Source: PSLL01 sp964389705 (GTDB lineage Bacteria > Desulfobacterota_D > UBA1144 > Nemesobacterales > CSP1-2). From it: a stretch of 26,928 bases of DNA. Numbering within the stretch: position 1 is the first letter of the stretch; each line of letters begins with the position of its first letter. The stretch is taken from contig CAYMEO010000035.1 of NCBI GenBank assembly GCA_964389705.1, forward strand, positions 1 through 26,928, in the 5' to 3' direction. Below the pieces are notes generated by a model that had not been told where the DNA came from, made no database searches, and worked only from the letters and a program-made list of their open reading frames with translations. The position numbers were made by a program, and so were the translations under genes. Positions 1 to 7,253 of the stretch are shown in pieces.

Positions 1-52
1 AGGGACAAACCGCGTATTTTAAAATTTAAACAGTAATTGAAGAATTGATGAT

Positions 53-523
53 TTATCTATTCGATTTGTCCAAATTCAAAAATAAATCCCTGTACCTCAC
101 ATTAGGAGGATTTATCTCAACCCGGGCATATCCTTCCTGAATGAGTAAAGTATTGACCATTTTTCCACTGGGTAAATATACATAAGCGAGGATTAGTCCA
201 TAACTGTCCCTTACCTCTTTATCAAACTCAAGTTTTACCGGATCCCCTCTTCTAAGAATGGACCTTGTAAACGCCTCTGCTTTTTCCTCAATGGACTCTG
301 GTATCTCAATGCCAATCAGCTTAATTTTTTCTGTCTCTCTATTTGAAAGCTGGCAGTAGAAGGTATTACCGCTGGTAACTTCCATCACATCGCATTTAAC
401 ATATTTAGGAAAAATAAAATCTAGATCCTCTCTTACTTTCCCATATCTGCCACATTCCAATAAAATCAGAGAGGAAATGACAAAAGCAATTGCGAATCGA
501 GTGTGTATACACATCTTAATCAT
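53..523 (-). CDS. Staphylococcal-nuclease-fold protein, catalytic residues lost
   Basis: A 156-residue protein. After a hydrophobic N-terminus (about residues 8-23, a probable signal peptide or anchor; a Cys follows but the lipobox is poor) comes one SNase-like (thermonuclease, OB-fold) domain at about 43-142. Recognisable landmarks are IKLIGIEIPE, AEAFTRSIL, KLEFDKEVRDSYG and GKMVNTLLIQEGYARV. Aligned by eye with staphylococcal nuclease, Arg35 is Lys, Arg87 is Leu, Asp21 is Asn and Asp40 is Glu, while Glu43 remains. The fold is therefore probably intact, but phosphodiesterase activity is unlikely. It lies 61 bp after the second znuB on the same strand and may be the last gene of that unit. 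A structural or ligand-binding role at the envelope is possible; function unknown. The family call is firm, the inactivity is inferred. Confidence 0.75.
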   Translation of the reverse strand: MIKMCIHTRFAIAFVISSLILLECGRYGKVREDLDFIFPKYVKCDVMEVTSGNTFYCQLSNRETEKIKLIGIEIPESIEEKAEAFTRSILRRGDPVKLEFDKEVRDSYGLILAYVYLPSGKMVNTLLIQEGYARVEINPPNVRYRDLFLNLDKSNR

Positions 524-584
524 AGAGCAGCAGTCAGAATTTCAAACTGAGACTCTTCCTACAAAAACACAACTCATCACAATC

Positions 585-1457
585 CTAAACCAAATGCCTA
601 ACCCCATACCAACCTGTTCCTAATATAAAAAACAATGATGCGCAGGTTGTTATAGAAGCGCCGGTTGGAAGAGATAGAATAAAAGAAAAGTAATAACCGA
701 GTACGGCAGATAAAACCCCTATTAAAACCGAGATTATAAAAACCCATCCCAGTTTTTCAGTTAAGAAAAGGGCAGTAAGAGGAGGAAGGACAGCCAAAGC
801 AAAAACAGGAAGTGCTCCGAGAGCCCGTGTTGTAACGGCTATTACAACTCCAATTGTGAGAAGCAGAACTGTGTTTAGCATCCTTACCGGATACTTAAAT
901 AACCTTGCCGTCTCAGGATCGAAAGAAACAAATATAAAGTCTTTGAAGAATACCCAATGAATGATAATCGAAAGAAGAGTCACACCAGGTACAATGTAGA
1001 CCTCTTTGGGATCTACAACAACGGCACTTCCAAAGAGTATATCGGCTATATCGTGAGCCTCGTGTGTAATTCGGTCGCCTATAATCACCACAATTCCAGA
1101 GGCGATCAGATATCCAAACCCTATTACTCCCTCCTGGCTTATACGAAAAAGCCCTCTATTTAAAGCAAAGAAAAGCGCAACAGCCCCTGTCATAACTAAT
1201 GACAAAGCAAATGGATCAATTAAAGACCTGAACAAACCGAGGAGAGTAAACCCCTGAAGGTAAAAGGCAAGAGCCACACCAAAGCTCGAGACCTGCGAGA
1301 GCATCGCACCTACAAAAACAATCCGACGCAGAACTATGTAGACCCCTAAAAATCCGCATATAGCCCCGGATACAGCCCCAACAATCATGGGATCACGCCA
1401 GAGAAAGTAACTCTTTATAAATTCTCCAAATGAAGAAGTATCCAAGATTTCCCCCAA
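585..1457 (-). CDS. znuB: Zinc/manganese ABC transporter permease (ZnuB family), system 2
   Basis: A 290-residue polytopic inner-membrane protein of the ABC-3 (ZnuB/MntB/TroC) family. About eight hydrophobic segments are visible, with the family's N-terminal pattern (VSGAICGFLGVYIVLRR, then FVGAMLSQVSSFGVAL) and the conserved GALPVFALAVLPPLTALFLTEK stretch near residues 213-235. It should form the channel through which the metal delivered by the neighbouring ZnuA crosses the membrane, powered by the neighbouring ZnuC. The length is usual for the family. It is separated from znuC by a small membrane protein gene, an unusual interruption of a znuC-znuB pair. Zinc as substrate is inferred from the Zur-like context; manganese or iron cannot be excluded from sequence alone. 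Confidence 0.9.
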   Translation of the reverse strand: MGEILDTSSFGEFIKSYFLWRDPMIVGAVSGAICGFLGVYIVLRRIVFVGAMLSQVSSFGVALAFYLQGFTLLGLFRSLIDPFALSLVMTGAVALFFALNRGLFRISQEGVIGFGYLIASGIVVIIGDRITHEAHDIADILFGSAVVVDPKEVYIVPGVTLLSIIIHWVFFKDFIFVSFDPETARLFKYPVRMLNTVLLLTIGVVIAVTTRALGALPVFALAVLPPLTALFLTEKLGWVFIISVLIGVLSAVLGYYFSFILSLPTGASITTCASLFFILGTGWYGVRHLV

Positions 1458-1491
1458 TCCTTAAACACAGATTTTCTTAGCCAAATCTAAT

Positions 1492-1953
1492 CTACTTTTC
1501 CCTCAACAGCCTGCTATATATAAACTTAATTGGCCCACTCCAATTTTGCCTGCATAGGGTAAAGAATCCACCTACAAGACCAGCAGTGCCCGCTCCAACT
1601 GGGCATCCAGTCTGCCCGCAACAGGGGCATGTAGCAAACAAGATATATAAACCAGACAGACTGAGCCACCAAATAGAAAAACGAAATAGATAACCGAGAA
1701 TATTGTTCTTTTTATGAGTATGGTGTTTGTGTTCATTCTCGGTTCTCAGTAGTTCTATATCCTCATACTTAATATCGTCTGGGGCCTTCAGGATTGTGTA
1801 TTCATGCATATGATCCATACATGAATGAACAGTTATAACGGTGCTCCCTGAAGAGATATGCTTACTTATATCAACTACTGCCTCCATTGGCAAATTAAAT
1901 GCTTTAATAACCCAGTCCCGAATGAACTGGCCGGAATTAATTTCTTCTGTCAT
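1492..1953 (-). CDS. His/Cys-rich small membrane protein inside the zinc operon, unknown family
   Basis: A 153-residue protein that I do not recognise. Residues 1-72 look soluble and contain a Cys/His cluster (VHSCMDHMH: His43, Cys45, His48, His50). Residues 75-80 are a His-rich loop (HKHHTH). A hydrophobic segment at about 85-108 leads directly into CPCCGQTGC (Cys109, 111, 112, 117), followed by a Gly/Ala-rich second hydrophobic segment (about 118-134) and a basic tail. The gene sits 28 bp downstream of znuC and 34 bp upstream of znuB, so it is almost certainly co-transcribed with them. The soft-ligand clusters and position suggest a metal-binding accessory: a buffer, sensor or chaperone for the transporter. 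This role is inference; no enzyme motif is seen. Confidence 0.75.
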   Translation of the reverse strand: MTEEINSGQFIRDWVIKAFNLPMEAVVDISKHISSGSTVITVHSCMDHMHEYTILKAPDDIKYEDIELLRTENEHKHHTHKKNNILGYLFRFSIWWLSLSGLYILFATCPCCGQTGCPVGAGTAGLVGGFFTLCRQNWSGPIKFIYSRLLREK

Positions 1954-1981
1954 TATATCTCCCCTTCCTTTTTAATTTCGG

Positions 1982-2740
1982 CTATCTGTTGGATATAATT
2001 TGCATCCTACCTGAAACCCACTCTATACCTACATCAAGCCCAAAAATCCTGCTCAAAGTCTCACCTATGAAAACCTCTTCTATAGTCCCTGCACGGAAGA
2101 AGTCATCGTCTTTATCAACCATAGCGACATGATCGGCAAATCTGGCAACAGCATTTAGGAAATGGCTCACCATAATAACCGTGATTTTTTCCTCTTCTTT
2201 TATCTTTCTTATTAACTCCATAATGGCGGTCTCTCCTTTAATGTCCATTGATGCCGTAGGTTCATCAAGGATTAACACATCTGGTTCCCCAGCAAGGGCA
2301 CGTGCAAGGAGTGTGCGCTGTTTTTCACCCCCTGAGAGTGATCTAAATGGGCGGTCCTTCAGATGTGGAATCTCAACCTTGTGAAGGCATTCTATAACAA
2401 TCTTCCGATCCTCCTTTCCAATCCTCCTGCCAACCGGAACCCGTATATATCTGCCCATCGTAACAAACTCAAAAACAGACACCGGAAATATGTGATCAAA
2501 GCTCTCGCGTTGTGGAACATAACCGAATATTAGGGACCGATCTTTACCATACTCTACTTTTCCCCTTACAGGCGGGATAAGCCCCAGAATTGTCTTCAGC
2601 AATGTTGTTTTTCCGCCACCATTTGGGCCAATGATTCCCCAAAATTGGCCCTGCTCAATAGAGAGATTTATTGAACCTAAAAGGCCCTTTTTATCATAGC
2701 CAATTATCAGATTCTCCAGTTTTATAAGAGGTAGATCCAT
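1982..2740 (-). CDS. znuC: Zinc/manganese ABC transporter ATPase (ZnuC family), system 2
   Basis: A 252-residue ABC ATPase with all motifs: Walker A GPNGGGKTT (near residue 38), Q-loop VPQRESFD, signature LSGGEKQRTLLARAL, Walker B VLILDEPTASMD, and H-loop VSH. The GPNGGGKTTLLK version and the length are typical of ZnuC/MntA/TroB proteins. It should energise the permease encoded downstream using metal delivered by the ZnuA encoded 60 bp upstream. A shorter C-terminal extension than Escherichia coli ZnuC and no His-rich tail are visible. The start is the ATG preceded by AGGAG. Metal assignment rests on the regulator and operon context. Confidence 0.92.
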   Translation of the reverse strand: MDLPLIKLENLIIGYDKKGLLGSINLSIEQGQFWGIIGPNGGGKTTLLKTILGLIPPVRGKVEYGKDRSLIFGYVPQRESFDHIFPVSVFEFVTMGRYIRVPVGRRIGKEDRKIVIECLHKVEIPHLKDRPFRSLSGGEKQRTLLARALAGEPDVLILDEPTASMDIKGETAIMELIRKIKEEEKITVIMVSHFLNAVARFADHVAMVDKDDDFFRAGTIEEVFIGETLSRIFGLDVGIEWVSGRMQIISNR

Positions 2741-2800
2741 TTTTTCTCCTCAGTGGGACCATACTTGTTCAGCAAACCTAGATAACCACTCTCATCGCTA

Positions 2801-3775
2801 CTATTTGTTAGAGACATTACTTCCCCCATGGTTTGCCAGAGTGGATGTGATTTCACCTACAATTGCATCAAAAAGGTCAAAGTACGTATTTATTCCATCA
2901 CGCGCGCCTACTTCCGAAGGTAAGGTAAGAAAAGAAGCCCCTGCCTTTTGTGCAACAAGAGTCGGCACTTTCTGGGGATAGAATGACTCCGCAATGACAA
3001 GCCTTACATTCATCTTCTGTATCCTCCTGATCAGCTCAGCCACATAAGAGGGCGAAGGCGGAATACCCGGCTTTGGTTCCACATACCCTACCTCCTCAAA
3101 TCCAGCCCAGTTAGAGAAGTAAACCCAGCTCTTGTGATATGTAACGATCTGTGTTCTTCTATAAGGAGCGAGTTTTTCATCCCACTCCTTTATCTTTGCG
3201 CTGAGACGCCTTGTAAAATCCTCTAAACGCTCGTTGTAATAAAAGGCATTCTTAGGGTCAATTTGTTTTAGCCTATCTGCAATCCCCCTTGCAACCGCGA
3301 TTCCATTCCTTGGATCGAGCATGTAATGTGGATTTCCGCCAGGATGTATATCTCCCATACTCCGGTCTACCTTTGTAGTTGGCACCTCAAGGATATTTGA
3401 AATCAGTGTGGAGCAATCGAGGTTGCCAATATTATTGGGGAGGATTTTAGGGTTCCTTGCCCCGGTGATAAGCGGGGGAAGCCAACCTATCTCCAATTCT
3501 AGGCCATTATGAATCAACAAGTCAGCCCTGTTCAAGGTGACTATAAAGCTCGGCTTTCCATCTACAAAGTGGGGGTCCTGGTAGCCCTTTGCAAGGCTTG
3601 TCACTTCAACCTTATCCCCACCAATCTCCTCTGCTATTGCCGCAAAATCTGGAAGTGAGCTAACAATCCTGAGCTTTGCTAACACATCTTGTGCAGAAAC
3701 AAGTAGAAACACTCCTCCGAGCAAAACTGAGCAAATAGGCAGTGCCATAGATTGAAGAAATCTATACAGTCTCAT
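2801..3775 (-). CDS. znuA: Zinc-type periplasmic binding protein (ZnuA/TroA family), system 2
   Basis: A 324-residue cluster A-I metal-binding protein with a signal peptide (about residues 1-33, ending VLAK). Likely metal ligands are His69 in QDPHF, His150 in NPHYMLDP and His214 in TYHKSW, which match the three-His layout of zinc-type members; a carboxylate would complete the site. It lacks the long His-rich loop of E. coli ZnuA but has a HPGGNPH stretch just before the second ligand. It differs clearly from the ZnuA at 7244-8185, so the two cassettes are not a recent duplication. It lies between the porin gene and znuC, all on one strand with short gaps, and should deliver metal to the ZnuB at 585-1457. 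Confidence 0.9.
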   Translation of the reverse strand: MRLYRFLQSMALPICSVLLGGVFLLVSAQDVLAKLRIVSSLPDFAAIAEEIGGDKVEVTSLAKGYQDPHFVDGKPSFIVTLNRADLLIHNGLELEIGWLPPLITGARNPKILPNNIGNLDCSTLISNILEVPTTKVDRSMGDIHPGGNPHYMLDPRNGIAVARGIADRLKQIDPKNAFYYNERLEDFTRRLSAKIKEWDEKLAPYRRTQIVTYHKSWVYFSNWAGFEEVGYVEPKPGIPPSPSYVAELIRRIQKMNVRLVIAESFYPQKVPTLVAQKAGASFLTLPSEVGARDGINTYFDLFDAIVGEITSTLANHGGSNVSNK

Positions 3776-3801
3776 TATATCTACCTCCTTTTCTCAAACC
3801 T

Positions 3802-5145
3802 CTAAAACGGATGCGCGCCGTGGGCGCCGATTGCGTATTGAAATTGAAGAAAAACAGCATGGAAATTACCCCTGCTAGCGGGGTTATCAAACTCATACTG
3901 AAGGGCTATCCTTGAGAATTCAGAAGGACTAAATCTAAGGAGCGCAGAGTAACGCAACTCCTTCGGAGCCGGAGCTAGTTCTCCCTCCTGTATAGAAGGA
4001 AACCTCTTATTACTGTTCACAAAGTCGAATCTGAACCCGGCATCCCATCTCTGTGCAAAGCGATCTATAATATAGGCATACGCCCCCCAATCGTTAAAAT
4101 TCCCCTCAGTGATTTCACTTTGTCTGTAGAAGAACTCAGCCTGTAGCTTAATTGCCTGATATGAGGAGCCCTCTAAAGGACGATACTTGACAAAGAGGTC
4201 AGTCCCATAGAGGTTTGAGCGATTGCCATTAGCCGTGCCATTAGAGCCCGTTGCAAAAGAGCCGCCCACAGTTGCGGATAATGCGTCTGAGATCTCAAAG
4301 AAGTTTGAGATATGAGTTACGTATAGAAGCCTATCTACTCTATTTGCATTCTGATCACGTGCAAAGGTAGGCTCTTGCCCCTCAGGGCTATTTATAGAAC
4401 CGCTCAATTCCGCATACCAGGGAATCGGGAGAAGATAACTGACTTCTACCCCTACAGGGCTTAGCTCCCCCTTTATAAAACTCGCAGAGGGAAGAGGAAT
4501 ATCTACAAAATCCTGGACATGCGTATGCTGAAGGTTTATCCTTCCAAACTTGCTCCTCATTTTACCGGCTCTTATCTGTAAATTAAATGGAAGAGAAAGG
4601 GTGGTTAAATATGCCTCCTCGACTTCAACACCATCTCTGCTAAATGAAAAAAAGCTATCGGCTCTAAAATACGGATCTACAACACCCTGAAACCCAAGCT
4701 CAACCTCCTGTAGGTTGATCCCAGTATTTTCAGGGTCGGTTTCAATACGATGGGGGGGGTGCTTTGTGGAAAAATACGCCGCAGAAAATATTCCAATAGC
4801 GCTTATATCTGGATTAAGACTCTGGACAAGCCCTTTAACAAATCCCCCGCCTTGAGGTGGCGGGGAAGTCGGTTGACCAATGGCTTTTTCTATCTCCTTT
4901 TCTTCTTTTTGTTTTTTTGCCTCATCTTCTAGCTCTTTGTTTTTCTGCTCAAGCTCTTCTAGCTTTTTCTGCATATTCTGCATTTGCTCTCGGAGCTCTT
5001 GTATTTCCTTTTTTACATCCTCTCTTTCATCGCCCCGAGCCTCCCTATACATACTCAGAGAAAAAAATAGAGTAAAAAACAATATTGATATAATAGACAT
5101 GGACTTATATAAGCCGAAATACCCGGCCTCAGACTGCATTCTCAT
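3802..5145 (-). CDS. Coiled-coil porin-like outer-membrane protein in the zinc operon
   Basis: A 447-residue protein. A long signal peptide (hydrophobic core about residues 18-32) is followed by a charged coiled coil (about 40-88, many K/E/Q with heptad Leu/Met), a Pro/Gly linker (PTSPPPQGGG), and a region to the C-terminus with alternating aromatic strands typical of a trimeric porin-type beta-barrel. It ends in Phe, the usual outer-membrane assembly signature. The pattern recalls OprP/OprO-like or OmpA-tethered coiled-coil porins. The C-terminal AHGAHPF and several loop His residues could bind metal. The start is supported by GGAGGTG eight bases upstream. Its place just before znuA and after a Zur-box-like promoter argues for passage of zinc across the outer membrane when zinc is scarce. 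The substrate is inferred. Confidence 0.8.
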   Translation of the reverse strand: MRMQSEAGYFGLYKSMSIISILFFTLFFSLSMYREARGDEREDVKKEIQELREQMQNMQKKLEELEQKNKELEDEAKKQKEEKEIEKAIGQPTSPPPQGGGFVKGLVQSLNPDISAIGIFSAAYFSTKHPPHRIETDPENTGINLQEVELGFQGVVDPYFRADSFFSFSRDGVEVEEAYLTTLSLPFNLQIRAGKMRSKFGRINLQHTHVQDFVDIPLPSASFIKGELSPVGVEVSYLLPIPWYAELSGSINSPEGQEPTFARDQNANRVDRLLYVTHISNFFEISDALSATVGGSFATGSNGTANGNRSNLYGTDLFVKYRPLEGSSYQAIKLQAEFFYRQSEITEGNFNDWGAYAYIIDRFAQRWDAGFRFDFVNSNKRFPSIQEGELAPAPKELRYSALLRFSPSEFSRIALQYEFDNPASRGNFHAVFLQFQYAIGAHGAHPF

Positions 5146-5225
5146 ATTTCACCTCCAATAAGTAATTAGCGTCTGATTGTATTAGAAAACCAATCCACCT
5201 GAGTCCTGATTAATTGTAGAACCGC

Positions 5226-5579
5226 TTAGCAGATTACCGGAGGTGAACGAGGGGAATTTCTTAGGGATAAAAACGAATATGGGATTAAAACATCGGGTTT
5301 TAAAAAGGCTATTACAATTCCAAAAAAACCAAAATCAATATTCCTGATTGGGTTGTGTAATTTAATATTTCCATATAGACGACAAGCAGAACAGAATTGT
5401 TCAGAATGCCTCGGATATGTAGATTCTGATTGAGAAACCTTCTTAATAGAAGAAATATCAAAACAAAAGGCATGATTATGAAGGCTTAAAGAAAGAAGGG
5501 AAAATAAGATCAGACCTAAAATGGCTATGCCTGGGACCCTTTTCAATTTTATATAGATGCTTGTACTCGGCTCAGCCAT
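5226..5579 (-). CDS. Small secreted or membrane-anchored protein with His/Cys motif, first gene of zinc unit 2
   Basis: A 117-residue protein with no family I can name. A hydrophobic segment at about residues 15-38 (signal peptide or anchor) ends in SLHNHAFCF, and a second short motif EQFCSACRL follows near residue 62. A second hydrophobic stretch lies near residues 82-100. Small proteins with a single anchor followed by His and CxxC motifs are common beside copper and zinc transporters; this resembles them in architecture only. It is the first reading frame after a good promoter with a Zur-like box (5605-5625), and the porin follows 80 bp later. No strong ribosome-binding site is seen before the ATG, so the start, and even whether it is translated, is less certain than for its neighbours. 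Confidence 0.55.
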   Translation of the reverse strand: MAEPSTSIYIKLKRVPGIAILGLILFSLLSLSLHNHAFCFDISSIKKVSQSESTYPRHSEQFCSACRLYGNIKLHNPIRNIDFGFFGIVIAFLKPDVLIPYSFLSLRNSPRSPPVIC

Positions 5580-5604
5580 GGATTTCGTCTATTTGGTCAC
5601 ATTT

Positions 5605-5647
5605 TTGAGAACTTTCCCAATTATAAAATACAAGGCTATACAGTCAA
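5605..5647 (-). promoter_or_regulatory. Promoter with imperfect Zur/Fur-like operator for zinc unit 2
   Basis: Read on the minus strand: TTGACT (5647-5642), 16 bp, TATAAT (5625-5620). Immediately on and after the -10 lies an inverted repeat of TTGGGAA (5620-5614) and TTCTCAA (5611-5605) separated by 2 bp. It starts at the same place relative to the -10 as the perfect palindrome before zur, from which it differs by one base in the arm core and one missing spacer base. The predicted start of transcription is near 5613, about 34 bases before the ATG at 5579. Same-regulator control is inferred. Confidence 0.55.
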
Positions 5648-5680
5648 GAGTAACTCGCTTCGCTTCTCCTATCAATAGAG

Positions 5681-6496
5681 TTACTTTTTACCCTTATACA
5701 CCGCACTTTTATACCAAAACACTAAGACAAAAATAATGATAGTAAGAAGAACAATCGCCCCTCCTGCGGGAACATTGAAATAGAAAGACCCAATAATTCC
5801 AATAATAACCGATAACACCGAAATAATCTCTGCATAAATAACGGTGGCAAGAAAATTCTTTTTCAATTGAATTGCAGTGACAACAGGTATCACCACTAAG
5901 GCGGCAATAAGGAGGATGCCAACAATTGGAATCGCAAGCGAAACAGTGAATGCGGTAAGAACTATGAGAATCATATTAATTAGGCGAGTATTGATACCTG
6001 AAACCTGTGCCGCTTCCTCATCAAATGTGATATAAATAAGCTCTTTATAGAATGCGAGAACAGAAAGGATAACCACAATCCCAAGTATTAAAATGACATA
6101 GAGATCAGAGGTTTTGACAGTAACGATGCTTCCAAAAAGGTAATTGAAAAGATCAACGCTAAAACCCTTTGCGATACTGATGAGAACTATGGCGAGAGCA
6201 AGGCTGCCTGATAAAAAAATAGAAAGGGCAGAATCCGCATACACCCTCTTTGAAATGCGGAGGCGCTCAACCGCAACTGAAGAGGCAACGGCAGTACCTA
6301 TTGCGCTGATAAGAGGATTTAAACCCAAGAGTAAACCAAGGGCAACACCCGCAAGCGAGACGTGAGCAAGGGCATCAGCGATTAGTGCATATCTTCGAAG
6401 TATAAGAAAAGTGCCTATTAAAGGCGCGATAACACCAATGACTATTCCTACTTCTATGCCCCGTACAATGAATCCGTATTGAAAGATGTTAAACAT
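5681..6496 (-). CDS. znuB: Zinc/manganese ABC transporter permease (ZnuB family), system 1
   Basis: A 271-residue polytopic membrane protein of the ABC-3 family. It has the family's first helices (GVIAPLIGTFLILRRYALIADALAHVSLAGVALG), the segment with conserved FDEEAAQVSG facing the cytoplasm (near residues 158-167), and the IPIVGILLIAALVVIPVVTAIQL core. The length is typical. It follows znuC with a 1-bp gap and is the last gene of the zur-znuA-znuC-znuB unit. It resembles bacterial ZnuB more closely than the permease at 585-1457, which belongs to a different branch. It should import the metal bound by the ZnuA at 7244-8185. Confidence 0.92.
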   Translation of the reverse strand: MFNIFQYGFIVRGIEVGIVIGVIAPLIGTFLILRRYALIADALAHVSLAGVALGLLLGLNPLISAIGTAVASSVAVERLRISKRVYADSALSIFLSGSLALAIVLISIAKGFSVDLFNYLFGSIVTVKTSDLYVILILGIVVILSVLAFYKELIYITFDEEAAQVSGINTRLINMILIVLTAFTVSLAIPIVGILLIAALVVIPVVTAIQLKKNFLATVIYAEIISVLSVIIGIIGSFYFNVPAGGAIVLLTIIIFVLVFWYKSAVYKGKK

Positions 6497-6497
6497 T

Positions 6498-7253
6498 TTA
6501 GTGATGATGAATTTTTATACTCTCTTTATAAAAATCTGAATAGCCCTCGTGCATTCTAAATCCTTTCACCGACCCGCAATATGCCACAGAGCGATTGATA
6601 CAAATAAGCCCGGTTGCTTCGCGTTCAATCACATCAAGATCATGAGAAGCCAAGATAAGGGTTATATGCTTCTCACGATTGAGATTTCTCAAAAGCGTAT
6701 AAAACTGCTCTTGTGTTTTTAAATCAACTCCGACAGTCGGTTCATCGAGCACGATAACCTCGGGTTCTCCGGCAAGCGCCCGTGCAATGAATACGCGCTG
6801 CTGTTGGCCCGTGGAAAGATCCCCAATGAGTCGGTTCTGATAACCATCCATCTCCACCTCTCTTAATGCTTCTACAACCTTTTTCCTATCCTCGGCATTA
6901 AGAAAGCGGAATATGCCTTTCATCGCATATCGCCCCATACTTACCACCTCAGACACAGTTATAGGAAAACTCATGTCAATCTGAGTGGCTCTTTGGGAAA
7001 CATATCCTATTTTCGACCATTCTTTAAATTCGCGAATATCTTTTCCAAAAAGCCTTACTTCTCCCCGGGCAGGTAGAAGCCCAAGCATAATTTTAATGAG
7101 CGTTGTTTTTCCGCCACCATTTGGGCCAATAATACCAAGATAATCACCTTTATAAACTTCTAGGCTCAAGTTATTTAAAACCGCATCGTCTCCGTAGGAG
7201 AACGATATATTTTTTAATTCTATGATATTTTCTCTATGATTTGTTATTGGCAT
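6498..7253 (-). CDS. znuC: Zinc/manganese ABC transporter ATPase (ZnuC family), system 1
   Basis: A 251-residue ABC ATPase with Walker A GPNGGGKTT (near residue 40), Q-loop VSQRATQ, a slightly divergent signature LSTGQQQRVFIARAL (family consensus LSGGQ), Walker B VIVLDEPTVGVD and H-loop ASHD. The C-terminus has the CINRSVAYCG stretch common in ZnuC/MntB ATPases. It overlaps the upstream znuA by 10 bp and abuts znuB downstream, so translation is probably coupled. It should hydrolyse ATP to drive the permease encoded directly after it. Confidence 0.92.
   Translation of the reverse strand: MPITNHRENIIELKNISFSYGDDAVLNNLSLEVYKGDYLGIIGPNGGGKTTLIKIMLGLLPARGEVRLFGKDIREFKEWSKIGYVSQRATQIDMSFPITVSEVVSMGRYAMKGIFRFLNAEDRKKVVEALREVEMDGYQNRLIGDLSTGQQQRVFIARALAGEPEVIVLDEPTVGVDLKTQEQFYTLLRNLNREKHITLILASHDLDVIEREATGLICINRSVAYCGSVKGFRMHEGYSDFYKESIKIHHH

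Noticed and set aside
4750..5161. Plus-strand Ser/Phe/Leu-rich open frames
   Set aside because: They are the antisense of the Lys/Glu-rich coiled coil and signal peptide of the porin; low-complexity shadows.
5649..5685. Inverted repeat AGTAACTC/GAGTTACT as terminator of the first zinc unit
   Set aside because: The loop is 21 bases and on the transcribed strand no T-run follows; the T-run is on the other strand. It may act weakly but I cannot support it.
585..7253. Recent duplication of one zinc cassette
   Set aside because: The two ZnuA, ZnuC and ZnuB pairs differ throughout, including ligand-region motifs and signal type, and no long DNA identity is seen between them.
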